Source: Nitrososphaerota archaeon (lineage in GTDB: Archaea > Thermoproteota > Nitrososphaeria > Nitrososphaerales > Nitrosopumilaceae). From it: 12,743 nt of DNA. The translations under genes were made by a program, and so were the position numbers. Under the pieces are notes generated by a model. That model saw only the letters and a program-made list of their open reading frames with translations, made no database searches and was not told where the DNA came from. Of the stretch, positions 1-6,879 are shown one piece after another. How positions within the stretch are numbered: the first letter of the stretch is position 1; each line of letters starts with the position of its first letter. The stretch covers positions 13,073-25,815 of the forward strand of contig PAAH01000015.1 in assembly GCA_002698885.1 (NCBI GenBank), in the 5' to 3' direction.

Positions 1-43
1 ACTAACAAAATCTGTATAAAACATAGATCATCAAATTAATTAT

Positions 44-1048
44 TTAATAATCAAGTTTTGTTATCTCGTAAATCTTCTGTCTAGAATCTCGAATTGAAAC
101 TTTCCTTTTAACATACCCCTTTTCTAAAAGATGACTCATGGCAAGGCGGACTGTTCTGTCTGGTAACATAGTTTTACTCGCTATCTCTTTTTGTGTCATT
201 GATCCTTCATATTCCAGAATTTTTAATAATAATTTTGAGCTTGGTGGCATATTGTGCAAATCTTCAGCTAGTTGAACCTTTTTTGCTAATGCCGATATTG
301 CAGTTGAATCTTTTTTTAATCTAATAATTTTTGCAGATGGAATAAATTTTGTCGCTTCAACTTTATTCTTAACTTTGTATCTATCTATTCCATCTAAAAC
401 AACTTCACACTGTAAACGAGCAGAAATTTCATCAATCTCAATTACACTATCGTTTGAAACAATTAATGGTCGCCTAATAATGTCCAGTGAGTTTACAGAA
501 ATTATTCCAAATACTGATGAATCTTGAAAAATTACAGGTCCGCCAGCTGACATTGAATATGCAGAAGAGCCAATTGGCGTGGAAACAATAATACCATCAC
601 TACTGTCATGCCAAACCTCATCACCGTTAACTCGTAGTGTATGTTCCATTAACATTGCACTCCTAGATGAAAACACTGCTATATCGTTCAATACAGGATA
701 AACATTTTTTCCATCAATTTTTACACCTAGTCTAGTAACTTCTTCAACTTTATAATTTAATTTTTTTAATTTTTTTACATATGTTGCAAATTCTTTAAGA
801 TCAATCTGTGCTAAAAATCCATTTGATTCCGATTCATTTATTCCTAAAACAGGTATAGTTGCATCAAATGTTCGATGAAAATAATTCCTAACGCCTCTAT
901 CTCCACCCAAAACAACTATGCAATCAAGTTTTTTAATTTTTGATTTACTTCCAATTTGAACATGTTCGATTCCAGAATCATCTAGAATTTTTTTAAGGTT
1001 ATTTTGTGATGATGGTGTCAAACCAGTACCCGTAATTCCAACATTCAT
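44..1048 (-). CDS. nadK: NAD kinase with C-terminal winged-helix domain
   Basis: Predicted cytoplasmic ATP(polyP)-NAD kinase, phosphorylating NAD to NADP. The 334-residue protein has an N-terminal Rossmann-like half with GGD at 48-50, an LND motif near 120 (family LNE/ND), and the C-terminal-half signature DGIIVSTPIGSSAYSMSAGG, which is nearly the family consensus. Residues from about 256 onward are extra: about 265-331 read as a MarR-like winged helix (helix, turn, recognition helix with PDRTVRLAMSHL, then a basic wing RKVSIRDSRQK). The usual GGDG is GGDR, so the glycine after the catalytic Asp (D50) is Arg51. The ATG start is supported by a TATA box centred about 28 nt upstream, as expected for a leaderless mRNA. 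It is the last gene of a minus-strand run; nadE lies 1.7 kb away. The kinase call is firm; a DNA-binding role for the tail is inferred. Confidence 0.93.
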   Translation of the reverse strand: MNVGITGTGLTPSSQNNLKKILDDSGIEHVQIGSKSKIKKLDCIVVLGGDRGVRNYFHRTFDATIPVLGINESESNGFLAQIDLKEFATYVKKLKKLNYKVEEVTRLGVKIDGKNVYPVLNDIAVFSSRSAMLMEHTLRVNGDEVWHDSSDGIIVSTPIGSSAYSMSAGGPVIFQDSSVFGIISVNSLDIIRRPLIVSNDSVIEIDEISARLQCEVVLDGIDRYKVKNKVEATKFIPSAKIIRLKKDSTAISALAKKVQLAEDLHNMPPSSKLLLKILEYEGSMTQKEIASKTMLPDRTVRLAMSHLLEKGYVKRKVSIRDSRQKIYEITKLDY

Positions 1049-1071
1049 AGATGAATTATCTTCCTAAGTAC

Positions 1072-1080
1072 AATATAATT
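1072..1080 (-). promoter_or_regulatory. TATA box of nadK
   Basis: AATTATATT on the minus strand, centred 28 nt upstream of the nadK ATG. This spacing predicts a transcript starting at or next to the start codon. It lies in the 70-nt gap after the PIN-like gene, so nadK probably has its own promoter. Confidence 0.55.
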
Positions 1081-1118
1081 GGCTTGCAAATTCCAAGGCT
1101 AAAATCATTATAAAAAAT

Positions 1119-1397
1119 CTAGAATTCCTTTAATTTATCTAAAACAATTCTAAATATTTCATTATTATCAAGTAATATGCATGGTAAGTCATTTTCAGCA
1201 CATGCCTGACCACTTTCAGTATCTCGTGTTACAAGTATCATTTCATTTTTCTTTGCAAAACTGATGATAGAATAATCAGTATGCAATTTTTTTCCTTCAG
1301 ATCGTAATTTCTTTACACTAAATGCGTCAAATCCTAAATCACATAATTTTTCATCCATTCCATCATCCATCTCATCAATGAGAATTTTTTTTGTCAT
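1119..1397 (-). CDS. PIN-like DUF5615-family protein
   Basis: 92-residue small protein of the PIN-like/Mut7-C class (DUF5615 family), a fold typical of metal-dependent RNases. Visible features are an N-terminal strand followed by acidic residues (ILIDEMDD, D8/E9), a central D41 followed by a helix ending in FAKKNEMILVTRD, and D59 at the end of the strand. These match the spaced carboxylates of the family, although the usual TRDxDF is TRDTES here. The length is slightly below the usual 100-120. It lies 21 nt downstream of the DUF6659-like gene on the same strand, so they may be co-transcribed. No antitoxin-like partner is adjacent, so a toxin-antitoxin role is not supported. RNase activity is inferred from fold similarity only. 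Confidence 0.75.
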   Translation of the reverse strand: MTKKILIDEMDDGMDEKLCDLGFDAFSVKKLRSEGKKLHTDYSIISFAKKNEMILVTRDTESGQACAENDLPCILLDNNEIFRIVLDKLKEF

Positions 1398-1418
1398 AGT
1401 AATACTGAAATGAAAATA

Positions 1419-1796
1419 TTATTTTAATGTTGAAACAATTTTTTTAGCCTTTGTCACAATTTTTGATTTAGAATTACTAGTGATTTCTGGTTCAATTGTA
1501 ATAAAAAACGAGTAAGACTTTGAATATAGAACTAATTGAGTAATGTTTTCACGTTCAACATGTATGAAATTCACTTTGCCCAATTTCTTATCAAATTCAT
1601 GCCTCATTCTTCTCCTAATTGCAACGTGTTCACAAAATTTTTCCTCATTTGTTTTTTTCAAAAGTGACTGTAAGTCAGATTTCATTTCAGATGCAGTAAT
1701 TCTTCCATCTAGATCAATAATTGATACATAACGAATTTTACTGTTAACACGAAAAATGTTTGAGATTACTTGATTGAATTTTTGATTTTTATCCAT
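1419..1796 (-). CDS. DUF6659-like thaumarchaeal protein (copy A)
   Basis: 125-residue protein of unknown function, probably in the lineage-specific family I recall as DUF6659. It has an N-terminal helix, then a KIRYVSIIDLDGRI strand-turn-strand, a charged central helix (RRRMRHEF), a strand pair (ENITQLVLYSKSYSFFITIEP) and a C-terminal helix ending KKIV. This alpha/beta order resembles a roadblock/profilin-like fold, which is my inference. The protein at 10600-10998 shows the same blocks in the same order (KIRYV, an Arg-rich helix, a two-strand hairpin, KKIV), so the two are paralogues. It is cytoplasmic, with no signal peptide. A TATA box about 29 nt upstream supports the ATG. It lies between the Trp-rich orphan and the PIN-like gene, both on the same strand. 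Confidence 0.8.
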   Translation of the reverse strand: MDKNQKFNQVISNIFRVNSKIRYVSIIDLDGRITASEMKSDLQSLLKKTNEEKFCEHVAIRRRMRHEFDKKLGKVNFIHVERENITQLVLYSKSYSFFITIEPEITSNSKSKIVTKAKKIVSTLK

Positions 1797-1820
1797 TTGA
1801 ATAGATTGATTTTGAGTCTC

Positions 1821-1829
1821 AATATAATC
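1821..1829 (-). promoter_or_regulatory. TATA box of DUF6659-like copy A
   Basis: GATTATATT on the minus strand, centred about 29 nt upstream of the ATG at 1796, in the 38-nt gap after the Trp-rich gene. Spacing fits a leaderless start. Confidence 0.5.
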
Positions 1830-1834
1830 ATTTT

Positions 1835-2266
1835 TTAGATAAATGGATTATATGCCCATTGTAATAATGCCTGTCTTTGTCTAATTCGACATGAGTAATC
1901 ACCAGCTTTACAATTCTTTTTAATACCACCAATATGTCTTGGGCCAAATGCTTTCCATCTATCAATTTGAATTCTATCAACATTTGGAAGACGTCGTCCC
2001 ATTGAGTATCTACAATACCATTGAAACCAACCTAACGGATCTTCTGAAAATATCCACCCTTTGGATTTCCATTCTAGTCTAGAAAGTCCTGCCTTTACAC
2101 CAAAATAATTTAAATCCACATTAAACTGACTCTGACTAAGTTTTGCTTTTTTAAACCAGTTCTTGGGGTATTCATCAATGTTTTTCCCAAAATACCAGCC
2201 TCCAAACACTCCTAATTCTAACATTTTTTTTGGTGTTAGATGTGGTTTGAATTCATTTACAACCAT
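1835..2266 (-). CDS. Trp-rich conserved protein of unknown function
   Basis: 143-residue soluble protein with no assigned function. It carries eight tryptophans (24, 37, 66, 71, 80, 83, 104, 137) and three cysteines (85, 119, 126). The strongest blocks are GWFQWYCRYSMGRR near 79-92, IDRWKAFGPRH at 101-111 and CRIRQRQALLQWAYNP at 126-141. I recall proteins with this GWFxWYCRYxxGRR / RQRQALLxWAY pattern as an uncharacterised family also seen in fungi, algae and bacteria; this is from memory and unchecked. The density of Trp, Arg and aromatics suggests a compact fold or ligand pocket rather than a membrane protein. It is divergent from the Rieske gene, with 91 nt between starts. Confidence 0.8.
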   Translation of the reverse strand: MVVNEFKPHLTPKKMLELGVFGGWYFGKNIDEYPKNWFKKAKLSQSQFNVDLNYFGVKAGLSRLEWKSKGWIFSEDPLGWFQWYCRYSMGRRLPNVDRIQIDRWKAFGPRHIGGIKKNCKAGDYSCRIRQRQALLQWAYNPFI

Positions 2267-2287
2267 AATGTACTTGAATAATTACAA

Positions 2288-2297
2288 TTAATAAAAA
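2288..2297 (-). promoter_or_regulatory. Possible TATA box of the Trp-rich gene
   Basis: TTTTTATTAA on the minus strand, centred about 26 nt before the ATG at 2266. The match is weak in such AT-rich sequence, but the spacing is right. Confidence 0.3.
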
Positions 2298-2325
2298 AAG
2301 AGTAACAATGTGTGATTGCCTAGAA

Positions 2326-2335
2326 AATATAATAA
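2326..2335 (+). promoter_or_regulatory. TATA box of the Rieske ferredoxin gene
   Basis: An AATATAATAA-type element centred about 27 nt before the ATG at 2358, the expected leaderless spacing. Separate from the TATA candidate of the divergent gene. Confidence 0.5.
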
Positions 2336-2357
2336 TAAATAATGAAGCTTAAAACAA

Positions 2358-2672
2358 ATGAATAAGTTGACATGGAAAAAAATAGCCGAAAAAGGTGCAA
2401 TACAAATTGGAAAAAGTAAAGAATTTGAAATCGAGGGGAAAAAAATTGCCGTTTTTAATCAAGATGGATATCATGCACTAGATTCAGTATGCGTTCATCA
2501 AGATGGTTCAATTGCACCTGAAGGGAAGATTGAAGGTGATATTGTAGAATGTCCACTACATTTCTGGCATTACAATATCAAAACAGGCGAACTTCTAGAT
2601 TATTTGAAAGGTGTCAAATTACAGAAATACGATATAGATGTGAAAGATGATGGAATCTACATAGACGTCTAA
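2358..2672 (+). CDS. Stand-alone Rieske [2Fe-2S] ferredoxin
   Basis: 104-residue soluble electron carrier of the Rieske type. The two cluster-binding loops are intact: C45-V-H47 and C65-P-L-H68, separated by 17 residues, the CxH...CxxH pattern that ligates a [2Fe-2S] cluster with two Cys and two His. The loops lack the extra disulfide cysteines of cytochrome bc1-type Rieske proteins, and there is no N-terminal membrane anchor, so this resembles dioxygenase-ferredoxin or NirD-like proteins. No oxygenase, reductase or nitrite reductase gene is adjacent, so its partner cannot be read from context. It is the first of three plus-strand genes; nadE follows 54 nt later. Confidence 0.92.
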   Translation: MNKLTWKKIAEKGAIQIGKSKEFEIEGKKIAVFNQDGYHALDSVCVHQDGSIAPEGKIEGDIVECPLHFWHYNIKTGELLDYLKGVKLQKYDIDVKDDGIYIDV

Positions 2673-2726
2673 AAAATATTAAGGAAATTTAGTATACTTT
2701 TAATGATATTATTTTAAATCATAATT

Positions 2727-3509
2727 ATGAATGATAGTATCTTAAATGAAATTAAAAATCATAACTATCAACAACTTTCAGAAAAAATTCAAAATTCAAT
2801 AGTTCAAAAATGTAATGACTATAACAAAAATGGTGTAGTTTTTGGTCTAAGTGGTGGAATTGATTCTGGGGTAATAGCATATCTCTGTTCAAACGTAATT
2901 AAAGAAAAAACACTTGCATTAATAATGCCAGATTCTAAAATTTCACCAAATGATGAAACTGAAGATGCAATTAAAATTGTAGACTCCCTTGGAATAAATT
3001 ATAAATTAATTGATATTAATTCAATTCACAGGGAATACTATAACGTACTTGAACCTAATGATTTTGCTCTAGGAAATCTTAGAGCAAGAATAAGAAAAAA
3101 TATTATGTACTATTATGCAAATTCAAAAAATCTTTTAGCTTTGGGTTCAAGCGATAAAAGTGAATACAATATTGGATATTTTACAAAATTTGGTGATGGT
3201 GCAGCTGACATTCTTCCAATTGTGTCACTTTATAAAATACAAGTAAGAGAAATTGCAAAATATTTGGGAGTGCCAGATAATATAATTAGAAAGAAAAGTA
3301 GCCCAAATCTATGGCCAAATCACATAGCCGAATCAGAAATAGGAGTAACATATGAAGAAATTGACTGTGTATTATACTGCCTAATTGATAAGAAAATTAC
3401 AATAAATGAAACTGTTGCCCAAACTCAAATCAAAGAAGAAACTGTACAGAAAATCTACCAATTATACAAAAAAAGCGAACATAAACGAATAACACCTGAA
3501 CATCTTTAA
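2727..3509 (+). CDS. nadE: NH3-dependent NAD synthetase
   Basis: Final step of NAD synthesis: adenylation and amidation of nicotinic acid adenine dinucleotide, using ammonia. The 260-residue protein contains only the synthetase domain, with no N-terminal nitrilase-like glutaminase domain, so free ammonia is the expected nitrogen source; this would suit an ammonia oxidiser. The ATP-pyrophosphatase P-loop SGGIDSG is at 42-48, and the downstream family block GSSDKSE...GYFTKFGDGAADILPI is well conserved. Length is typical of the short archaeal/bacterial form. It sits 54 nt after the Rieske gene and 10 nt before cysS, so nadE and cysS are probably co-transcribed. A weak AT-rich element at about 2693-2702 could be a promoter. 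Confidence 0.96.
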   Translation: MNDSILNEIKNHNYQQLSEKIQNSIVQKCNDYNKNGVVFGLSGGIDSGVIAYLCSNVIKEKTLALIMPDSKISPNDETEDAIKIVDSLGINYKLIDINSIHREYYNVLEPNDFALGNLRARIRKNIMYYYANSKNLLALGSSDKSEYNIGYFTKFGDGAADILPIVSLYKIQVREIAKYLGVPDNIIRKKSSPNLWPNHIAESEIGVTYEEIDCVLYCLIDKKITINETVAQTQIKEETVQKIYQLYKKSEHKRITPEHL

Positions 3510-3519
3510 AATATGTACC

Positions 3520-4920
3520 ATGTTAACGATAAAAATTCATGATACACTGACCAATAGTAAAAATGAACTAGAGATTAATAAAAAAATTAGAATTTATCTC
3601 TGTGGTGTTACGGTTTATGATGATTCACATATTGGTCACGCAAGAACAATTATAATTTTTGATACACTACGTAGATTTCTAGAATCAAAAAAAATACATG
3701 TAGAATTGATTCAAAATTTCACTGACGTAGACGATAAAATAATTAAAAGAGCAAATGATGAAAATGTTGAACCAAGTATAATTAGTGATAGGTTCATAAA
3801 AAATTATTTTGATGACTTTAGTCGGTTAAATATCAAGAATGCTACACAGTATCCAAAGGCAACTGAGCATATCCCAGATATGATTAATCTTATTCAGAAT
3901 CTGATTGAGAAAGAATTTGCATATGTTGCAAAAAATGGTGTGTACTTTAAAGTTGCAAAATTCACCGAGTATGGTAAACTATCGAAAAAGAAAACAGAAG
4001 ATCTTGAAAGTGGTGCACGAATAGAAATAGATGAATCAAAAGACAGCCCTTTAGATTTTGCATTATGGAAGTTTTCAGAAACAATACCATTTTGGGATAG
4101 CCCATGGGGGAAAGGAAGACCGGGCTGGCACATAGAATGTTCTGCAATGAGTATAAAGTATCTCGGTGAAAATTTTGACATACATGGAGGTGGTCGCGAC
4201 TTAATTTTTCCGCATCATGAAAACGAGATTGCACAATCAGAATCATTCACTGGAAAACAATTTGCAAAAACATGGATGCATGCAGGAATGATTACAATAA
4301 ATGGTGAAAAAATGTCAAAGTCACTTGGAAATATAAAATCTGTTAATCATGTACTGACTAACTGGGGACCAAATGTCATTCGACTTTTCTGTATGTCTGG
4401 ACACTATTCAAAACCAATTGATTACACTGAAGATCTACTAAAAGAGAATCTAGTAAAATGGAGGCAGGTGGAAACTTGCTATTATGAACTAATTCTTGGT
4501 GATGGTAGTGATGATGTAAAAACTGTTAAAGAGATGATTGAATCACACGAACGAAAATTTGATGATGCAATGAGTGACGATTTTAATACATCGCTAGCAT
4601 TAACCTCATTTTTCGATATGATAAAAGAACTTAATGCACTTGCATCAGAAGAAAAAATCTCAAAACAAATCTCTGATATTGCTATACCAATTTTAGATAG
4701 ACTATTGAATATTTTAGGTTTAAAAATAACTAAAGTTACAGATGAGGAAAAAGCATCCATTATTGAACTAATTAAAAATAGAGATGAAATGAGAATAAAA
4801 AAACAATTTGATGAAGCGGATGAAATTCGTGATAAAATTCTATCCCTGGGCATTACTCTAATTGATCATAAATCAAAAACACTCTGGATGAAAAAAGAAA
4901 TTATTAAGAGTGATTCTTAG
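3520..4920 (+). CDS. cysS: Cysteinyl-tRNA synthetase
   Basis: Class I aminoacyl-tRNA synthetase that charges tRNA-Cys. The 466-residue protein has full family length and all hallmarks: HIGH at 37-40 (followed by A), KMSKS at 264-268, and the four zinc ligands C28, C207, H232 and E236 (C in IECS, H and E in PHHENE) used for cysteine discrimination. The C-terminal DALR/anticodon-binding helical region follows. The ATG lies 10 nt after the nadE stop, implying co-transcription. The last 4 bases overlap the stop of the convergent pfkB-family gene. Having cysS means the organism can make Cys-tRNA directly and need not rely on the SepRS/SepCysS route used by some methanogens. Confidence 0.97.
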   Translation: MLTIKIHDTLTNSKNELEINKKIRIYLCGVTVYDDSHIGHARTIIIFDTLRRFLESKKIHVELIQNFTDVDDKIIKRANDENVEPSIISDRFIKNYFDDFSRLNIKNATQYPKATEHIPDMINLIQNLIEKEFAYVAKNGVYFKVAKFTEYGKLSKKKTEDLESGARIEIDESKDSPLDFALWKFSETIPFWDSPWGKGRPGWHIECSAMSIKYLGENFDIHGGGRDLIFPHHENEIAQSESFTGKQFAKTWMHAGMITINGEKMSKSLGNIKSVNHVLTNWGPNVIRLFCMSGHYSKPIDYTEDLLKENLVKWRQVETCYYELILGDGSDDVKTVKEMIESHERKFDDAMSDDFNTSLALTSFFDMIKELNALASEEKISKQISDIAIPILDRLLNILGLKITKVTDEEKASIIELIKNRDEMRIKKQFDEADEIRDKILSLGITLIDHKSKTLWMKKEIIKSDS

Positions 4921-5792
4921 ATATCCCTAAACTTGACCATATTGTAAAAGTATGAACCATTACTTTCAATTAATCCCTTTTTGGGAATTTTTTCAATCCC
5001 AATGTTTTTACTTTCTAGTGCAGCTTGTGCAGCACCACCCGCAAAACATAATGCCCAAAGAAAATCATTCTCTTTTAACATTGTACAACAAAATGTTGCA
5101 CAAAAAATATCTCCAATACCAGTAGTGTCATGTAAATGAATATTTGGTAAACTAATTGAATAAATTTTATCTTTTATAAGAAGTGAGATATTTTGTTTGT
5201 CTGTAAGTATGACATTTTCTACTCCCTGATTTTGTAGTAGTTTCATCCCATCATGACCATCAGTCCCTGTAAGTGATCTCAATTCATCTGAATTTGTTTT
5301 GATTGCAGATATTCTAGATAGATCAATTGAAGTTTGCTCTAAAAAAATTTCATTTTGAGTATTTTTTCTTCGTAGAAAGCCTTGTGGATCAAGCATTATA
5401 AAATCAGATATTCCTTTAATTTTAGAAAATACATCTGATGAAATTTCATCAAACACAGGGCTAATTAGCAACCCATCAGTCTTGACATCATTAACAAAAT
5501 CTATTGCTTCGCACTTCTCTTGCAAAAACAATTTTCTGTCAGAATCATCAATATCTATTCTAAATCGAGTTGTTTTTGTTTCAGAAAGTGGATTATATGT
5601 TGAAATTTTTTCATCTAGTAATTTTTGTTGTAATGGGAAATCGGGACCATATTTTGTAAAAAGATCAACATCAAATTTTAAATTTTTACTTGTGAATGCA
5701 CAATAACACGCTGGGCCCCCTGCAACATCGTTCTGTGAACCATCAAGTACTATACTATCAATTGTACAATGTGAAATAACCGCAATTTTCAT
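4917..5792 (-). CDS. PfkB-family carbohydrate/nucleoside kinase
   Basis: Cytoplasmic ATP-dependent kinase of the ribokinase/PfkB superfamily; the substrate is not determinable from sequence alone. In 291 residues it has the N-terminal glycine motif AGGPACY at 24-30, a substrate-side region resembling nucleoside-kinase-like members rather than the GGKGANQA form of ribokinase, and the C-terminal signature DTTGIGDIF at 222-230 with catalytic Asp228. The usual GAGD is GIGD here, a mild substitution in the anion-hole motif. Length is normal. It follows a 51-residue zinc-ribbon gene on the same strand with a 14-nt gap, so the two probably form an operon transcribed away from eS26. Its stop overlaps the cysS stop by 4 nt, tail to tail. 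Confidence 0.9.
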   Translation of the reverse strand: MKIAVISHCTIDSIVLDGSQNDVAGGPACYCAFTSKNLKFDVDLFTKYGPDFPLQQKLLDEKISTYNPLSETKTTRFRIDIDDSDRKLFLQEKCEAIDFVNDVKTDGLLISPVFDEISSDVFSKIKGISDFIMLDPQGFLRRKNTQNEIFLEQTSIDLSRISAIKTNSDELRSLTGTDGHDGMKLLQNQGVENVILTDKQNISLLIKDKIYSISLPNIHLHDTTGIGDIFCATFCCTMLKENDFLWALCFAGGAAQAALESKNIGIEKIPKKGLIESNGSYFYNMVKFRDI

Positions 5793-5806
5793 AATCTATA
5801 ACTATA

Positions 5807-5962
5807 TTATCTTGATTTAGCATTTTGTATTTCAGTTAAACAGGCTTTACAAAGTGTTTTACCTGAGTCAAGATATACTTCAACATTAGACCTGAAACAT
5901 TTATGACATAGCCCATTCATATCCCGTAATCCAATTAGTTCTTTAAATTCTTTCAACTTCAC
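5807..5962 (-). CDS. 51-residue zinc-ribbon protein, GTG start
   Basis: Small gene reading VKLKEFKELIGLRDMNGLCH..., 51 residues. Two CxxC knuckles (C19/C22 and C38/C41) are separated by 15 residues in a strand-rich stretch (CHKCFRSNVEVYLDSGKTLC), the layout of a small zinc ribbon. The GTG start at 5962 immediately follows an in-frame stop; TTG at 5956 and ATG at 5920 are alternatives, but the latter would cut into the helix before the first knuckle. A TATA element centred about 26 nt upstream of the GTG favours it. The gene is divergent from eS26 and 14 nt upstream of the PfkB kinase. Function unknown; RNA, DNA or protein binding are all possible. Confidence 0.75.
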   Translation of the reverse strand: MKLKEFKELIGLRDMNGLCHKCFRSNVEVYLDSGKTLCKACLTEIQNAKSR

Positions 5963-5984
5963 TCATTCAAATTTCATTATCGCA

Positions 5985-5992
5985 TTTATATA
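5985..5992. promoter_or_regulatory. TATA element between eS26 and the zinc-ribbon gene, possibly bidirectional
   Basis: TTTATATA in the 51-nt gap between divergent starts. Its centre is about 25-26 nt from the eS26 ATG (6014) and about 26-27 nt from the GTG at 5962 on the other strand. It is near-palindromic, so one element could place TBP for both leaderless transcripts. It matches the archaeal consensus better in the eS26 direction. Confidence 0.6.
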
Positions 5993-6013
5993 GAGAATAT
6001 CTAGATTAGAGTT

Positions 6014-6301
6014 ATGCCATTAAAGCGAGCTAGTAGAGGAAGAAGAAAAGGTGGTAAAGGTTCATCGGGAGTAATTCAATGTGTTAACTGCGGTGGAACG
6101 GTACCAAAAGATAAGGCAAAAAAAGTAACATCAAGACTTAGCCTTGTTGAACATCAACTAGCAAAAGAACTTAGAGCCCAAGGAGCATACATTGCAGCGC
6201 CCAAAGTTACAAAATGGTATTGCATATCATGTGCAATTCATTTTAAAGTTCTAAAAATTAGATCTGCTGAACAAAGACGACAGCATACAAAACTTCGCTA
6301 G
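6014..6301 (+). CDS. rps26e: Small ribosomal subunit protein eS26
   Basis: Component of the small ribosomal subunit found in eukaryotes and some archaea, placed near the mRNA exit and the 3' end of 16S rRNA. The 95-residue protein has a basic Arg/Lys/Gly N-terminus, a zinc-finger pair C23-x2-C26 and C70-x2-C73 (CVNC, then CISCAIH), the family motif VPKDKA at 30-35, and a basic C-terminal tail. The YCxSCAIHxKV block is diagnostic. The leaderless start fits the TATA element about 25 nt upstream. It is a single-gene plus-strand unit between two minus-strand units; its stop codon overlaps the stop of the CDP-alcohol phosphatidyltransferase by 4 nt (CTAG). Its presence supports a thaumarchaeal or crenarchaeal source over a euryarchaeon. 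Confidence 0.95.
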   Translation: MPLKRASRGRRKGGKGSSGVIQCVNCGGTVPKDKAKKVTSRLSLVEHQLAKELRAQGAYIAAPKVTKWYCISCAIHFKVLKIRSAEQRRQHTKLR

Positions 6302-6873
6302 AGTTTTTTAATACTTTTTGACATAACAATTAAACGTTGAATTAATGTTATAGATGCAATTATTACAACAATTATTACTGCAATTTCCATAAATCCTATA
6401 ATTCCAACTATTGCTATAACCAAGAGTCTTTCAGCTCTTTCACCAATACCGATACCTTGTAATTTTATTTGTGCGGCATCAGCCTTTGCTCGAACATAAC
6501 TTACAAGTAATGAAAGTGTAATTGCAAGAAAAACAAGATATGGCTCGGCATAGCCACCTATGAGAATTCCAAAAAATATTGCTACTTCAGCAATTTTATC
6601 AAATACAGAATCTAAAAAACCACCGGTTTTTGAAATTTTATTTGTGTATCTAGCAACCTGACCATCTACTATATCAAAAAAACCTGAAACTAGAAGTATG
6701 ATTCCACCTAAAATTAATGAATACTCAACATTTATTCCATAAATAAGTGATGCAGTAAATGCAAACACTAAACCAACAACTGTCCAAACATTAGGTGAAA
6801 TCCCAGTAGATGCAAATGCACGACCAATATTTTGTAAATATGGTTTTAATGACTCACGTAAATTATTTAGCAA
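6298..6873 (-). CDS. CDP-alcohol phosphatidyltransferase, probably archaetidylinositol-phosphate synthase
   Basis: Integral membrane enzyme that transfers a phosphoalcohol head group onto CDP-archaeol. The complete catalytic signature is present: D67-x2-D70-G71-x2-A74-R75-x8-G84-x3-D88-x3-D92. Hydrophobic helices lie around 30-47, 50-66, 95-108, 112-126 and 150-178, consistent with the six-helix family. The SYVRAKAD and GERAERL segments resemble archaeal archaetidylinositol-phosphate synthases, so inositol-1-phosphate is the likely acceptor; glycerol-phosphate cannot be excluded. The start is TTG: the only upstream in-frame codons before a stop are ATA, AAA and GGT, and a GAGGT Shine-Dalgarno lies 6 nt before the TTG. 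The 191-residue length is typical. It is downstream of the agmatinase-family gene (46-nt gap) and tail-overlaps eS26. Confidence 0.9.
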   Translation of the reverse strand: MLNNLRESLKPYLQNIGRAFASTGISPNVWTVVGLVFAFTASLIYGINVEYSLILGGIILLVSGFFDIVDGQVARYTNKISKTGGFLDSVFDKIAEVAIFFGILIGGYAEPYLVFLAITLSLLVSYVRAKADAAQIKLQGIGIGERAERLLVIAIVGIIGFMEIAVIIVVIIASITLIQRLIVMSKSIKKL

Positions 6874-6879
6874 TATTTT

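Noticed and set aside
1..43. Possible promoter or gene end at the left edge (TGTATAAAAC at 14-23)
   Set aside because: Only 43 bases are visible; a TATA-like string in AT-rich DNA with no visible downstream gene on the plus strand cannot be supported.
1119..1796. Toxin-antitoxin module formed by the PIN-like protein and its upstream neighbour
   Set aside because: The neighbour is a DUF6659-like protein with a paralogue elsewhere in the window and does not resemble an antitoxin.
3894..4246. Overlapping minus-strand open frames inside cysS
   Set aside because: They lie antisense to the conserved CysRS catalytic core, show no family resemblance and are by-products of its codon use.
4482..4853. 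Ser/Ile-rich minus-strand frame within the 3' part of cysS
   Set aside because: Low-complexity antisense translation of an Asp/Glu/Lys-rich helical region; no promoter or motif.
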